Positions 61,778 to 64,000 of a DNA stretch of 64,000 bases are shown here, in pieces (position 1 is the stretch's first letter; every line of letters begins with the position of its first letter). A model generated the notes under the pieces. That model worked only from the letters and a program-made list of their open reading frames with translations. It was not told where the DNA came from and did no database searches. The DNA comes from Wolfiporia cocos (Eukaryota; Basidiomycota; Agaricomycetes; Polyporales; Phaeolaceae): contig JACCLO010000003.1 of the NCBI GenBank assembly GCA_029448655.1, forward strand, positions 620,001 through 684,000, in the 5' to 3' direction. Both the position numbers and the translations under genes were made by a program.

Positions 61778-64000
61778 TATCTGGGGAAAGAACGGAGCTC
61801 TCAGGAGTCACGCGGCTCCAAAGCGAAGACGAGGCGCTCGGCCGGGCGAGTCAATGTCGGGTACCTTAATTTATTCTATCGGTGAGAATCAGAGGAGGAC
61901 TTTCGGGTATAAGGCAGGAGTGGTAAAGGTATACTCAATTATCCCTGCGTCGGATGCTATAGCTGGTACTTCCCAGCGTGCTTGCTATGGTCCTGACCCC
62001 TTTTGCATGTGCCTACATCGTAAGCGACTGAACGTTAGTCGTCCTTCAAAGCTTCCACTGTGTTCATATCCAGTATAAATGGTTGTCAATTAACCTCTTC
62101 GATCTGGTCGCGACTTTGATTAAATTTCATATTAGAGCTGAACTGTCCGCAGTCATCACCTTCGCCTTCGGATACGGCCGGTATCTGTCACATAAACTAC
62201 GCGGGATGCGAAGATATTGTACAATCGCTGTGCAGCGACGCCTGCGGTAGCATCATGATGAGTTCAGGGCCAACGAAATGATCATCTCGGTTATGACAAG
62301 GCTCGCAACAATGGAGACCTACGTAAGCTAATTGTGATGCCGTACAACGTGCGCTGGTGCATTGGATGGAGACATTCCTAGCCAGAGCATGACCCTCGGC
62401 GCCCAATTGCGGCGGTGCATATTATCAGTCTGCGCACAAGTTTCGCCAACGATGCGCAAGCTAGTGGGAAAGCGACCTGGTGCGACGCATCTTCTCAATG
62501 ATCCGGTCAGCTGATGCGAAGCGAGTCGAGGGTATTACGATGGCCATCGACTCCCACCTCCGAATCGAACTCATGGCTACCTGTGGCCGAGGTGGGCATC
62601 GACCGGCAGTTGGCGAGAATGATACGAGTTAGAGTCCCGCCGTCGACCCTGAATATCGAAATCAACGACGTTGTGCGCAGCTGCTATGAAATCACAATGT
62701 CATTTCCGAGGGTCGAGCTCTGCAGGGGCGGCGTCGGCTCAAAGTCTGTTTTCAAACTCAAGCTGCGGAAAGGTCTGCTGGATCATAGAGTGACACAATG
62801 AATTGCTGCCACCCAGGCCCCGGATGCACAGGTATGCACATGCGTTTGAATCACGTCTAAATTCCTGCCTCATCGAGCACGGATCATGTCTGGGCACACT
62901 CGACAGCTGCGATCAGCATCATAATCTTGATTTCGCGGCCAGAAATGAATATGATCTTGATTGTGATGAGCTGTGCTTCGATGTGCCACTGAGGGGCTGG
63001 ACGCGAGCCACAGACGAGACAATATATCGGACACGGACCAACAATCAGTCAGACACCGTTCGTCACACCTACGACGCACGTCCGGGCAGCTGAGCCGTCC
63101 AATTCAGCAGATGACACTGCCCACTGACTCATCCCGTCCGTCCAGCAAGACAATGAGCCGTCCTGGCGCGCACACGCATGCTCCGCCCGCACTTCACTGC
63201 TCATGCATGCCGTCAGATGCCCCCGCGCAGACACACGCACCAGGAACGCACCAGGAACAGAACTACGTTCCAAGTCGCGGTGGCGACGCAGCACACGCCC
63301 ACACCGAGCCCAAGAGCGGTTCCTCCGCTAGCCAAGCCACGGATTCAGACCCAGGCTCCGCGCGCATAAGCACAAGGGCCGCCGCCTCCATCCGTCCGTC
63401 CGCTCTCAAGCACCACGCTCCCACACCCACGCCGGGCCCAGGCCACAGCCACAGCCACGGTGCACCGCATCCCACCAATCGCCAGTCACCAATCGCCACC
63501 GAGCACTCACCGCCCACCGCCCGTTCTCCGGTCAAGCGGACTCACAGACCTGGCCGAGCTCGATCCTGCCTATCGGGCCCTCCAGCTGCTACTGCGCCCG
63601 GGTCGAGCGGCCCCAACCCTGCGCCCACGCTCCCCGCGCGTCTGCGGCGGAGATGGTGGCTTGATGATGAGCGGGCTCGCGCGATCGCGCGGGAGGGGTG
63701 AGGGCCCGACCGCGCTCGCTCGCTGCGCCGGCATTCGTCAAGCTGGGACGTTGCCACCCGGTGTGGTGTCGCGGGCGCGCGGGCCATCCAGGGCGTGTCG
63801 CCCTGCGATTGCGATTACGCAGGTCGCCGCGCACCCGACAGTCCGGCCGAGCATACCCCGCGCGGGGCGTCCCGTCGTGCGCGCCCCGGGGTCGCGGCTT
63901 CGCGCCACGCAACGGGGGGTGGCGGGCCGGGCGCGTCTCTCTTGCTTCTTGTGGCTGTGGCTGTGGCTGTCGTCCGCCGGGCCCAGCCCGCGCCTCCCCG
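61778..64000. other. No recognisable gene; GC rises sharply to the right
   Basis: From about 63,050 the sequence becomes CpG-rich and high in GC, with Pro/His/Ser/Arg-rich open frames (for example 62973-63701) that look like composition artefacts. A short GGCTGT repeat lies near 63950-63970. No transposon ends or domains were seen. The change in composition may mark the edge of the transposon block and the start of a different compartment, possibly a gene with a CpG-rich 5' region beyond the window. Confidence 0.4.

Noticed and set aside
62973..63701. 242-codon His/Pro/Ser-rich frame on plus.
   Set aside because: It is biased in composition in a GC-rich stretch, with overlapping open frames on both strands and no recognised domain.
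1..64000. CRISPR array or bacterial operon structure.
   Set aside because: There are no regularly spaced short direct repeats with unique spacers and no bacterial gene clusters. Introns and eukaryotic retrotransposons show a fungal genome.

Overview
The window looks like a gene-poor, heterochromatin-like block from a filamentous basidiomycete (probably Agaricomycetes). The evidence is the mix of parts: Ty3/gypsy chromoviruses with chromodomains and a built-in dUTPase, Plavaka-type transposase remnants with 47-58 nt introns, and a broken FunK1-type fungal kinase gene. I see no intact host gene. Almost everything from about 3.2 kb to 61.5 kb is transposable element, mostly nested, and many insertions can be defined exactly by their target-site duplications (TSDs).

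LTR names used here are mine: LTR-A (708 bp, TGTTACGG...CCGTAACA), LTR-B (533 bp, same ends), LTR-C (700 bp), LTR-D (about 469 bp), LTR-E (1.0-1.2 kb), LTR-F (758 bp) and LTR-G (718 bp).

Layout. 1-3.2 kb: nothing recognisable. 3.2-3.9 kb: a foldback element whose arms carry tRNA-like boxes. 4.1-11.2 kb: stacks of solo LTRs inside solo LTRs. 11.3-12.0 kb: a hAT-type MITE with 8-bp TSD. 12.2-16.3 kb: a Plavaka transposase pseudogene (minus) split by a solo LTR-E. 16.3-18.4 kb: LTR and gypsy scraps. 18.55-37.53 kb: a four-layer nest (small ORF, then hAT MITE, then Element B on minus, then Element C on plus). 37.8-39.3 kb: N-terminal half of a second Plavaka transposase. 39.4-49.9 kb: solo LTRs, a gypsy integrase fragment and decayed Element D (plus). 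51.1-60.3 kb: an older solo LTR-A carrying full-length Element A (minus, 8465 bp, TSD GCAAC). 60.3-61.8 kb: FunK1 kinase remains interrupted by a second MITE. 61.8-64.0 kb: no gene seen, with rising GC.

Elements A, B and C are young: their LTR pairs show about one, zero and one difference by eye. All encode Gag and a Pol with protease, RT, RNase H, integrase and chromodomain. A and B also carry an overlapping third ORF with paired zinc knuckles, embedded in a second open frame that continues Pol. C has an extra upstream ORF of unknown function. The dUTPase sits at three different places in the polyproteins of A/B, C and D. In A, B and C, 11 nt just downstream of the 5' LTR are complementary to LTR sequence 34-37 nt after a TATA box, the arrangement expected of Tf1-type self-primed reverse transcription.
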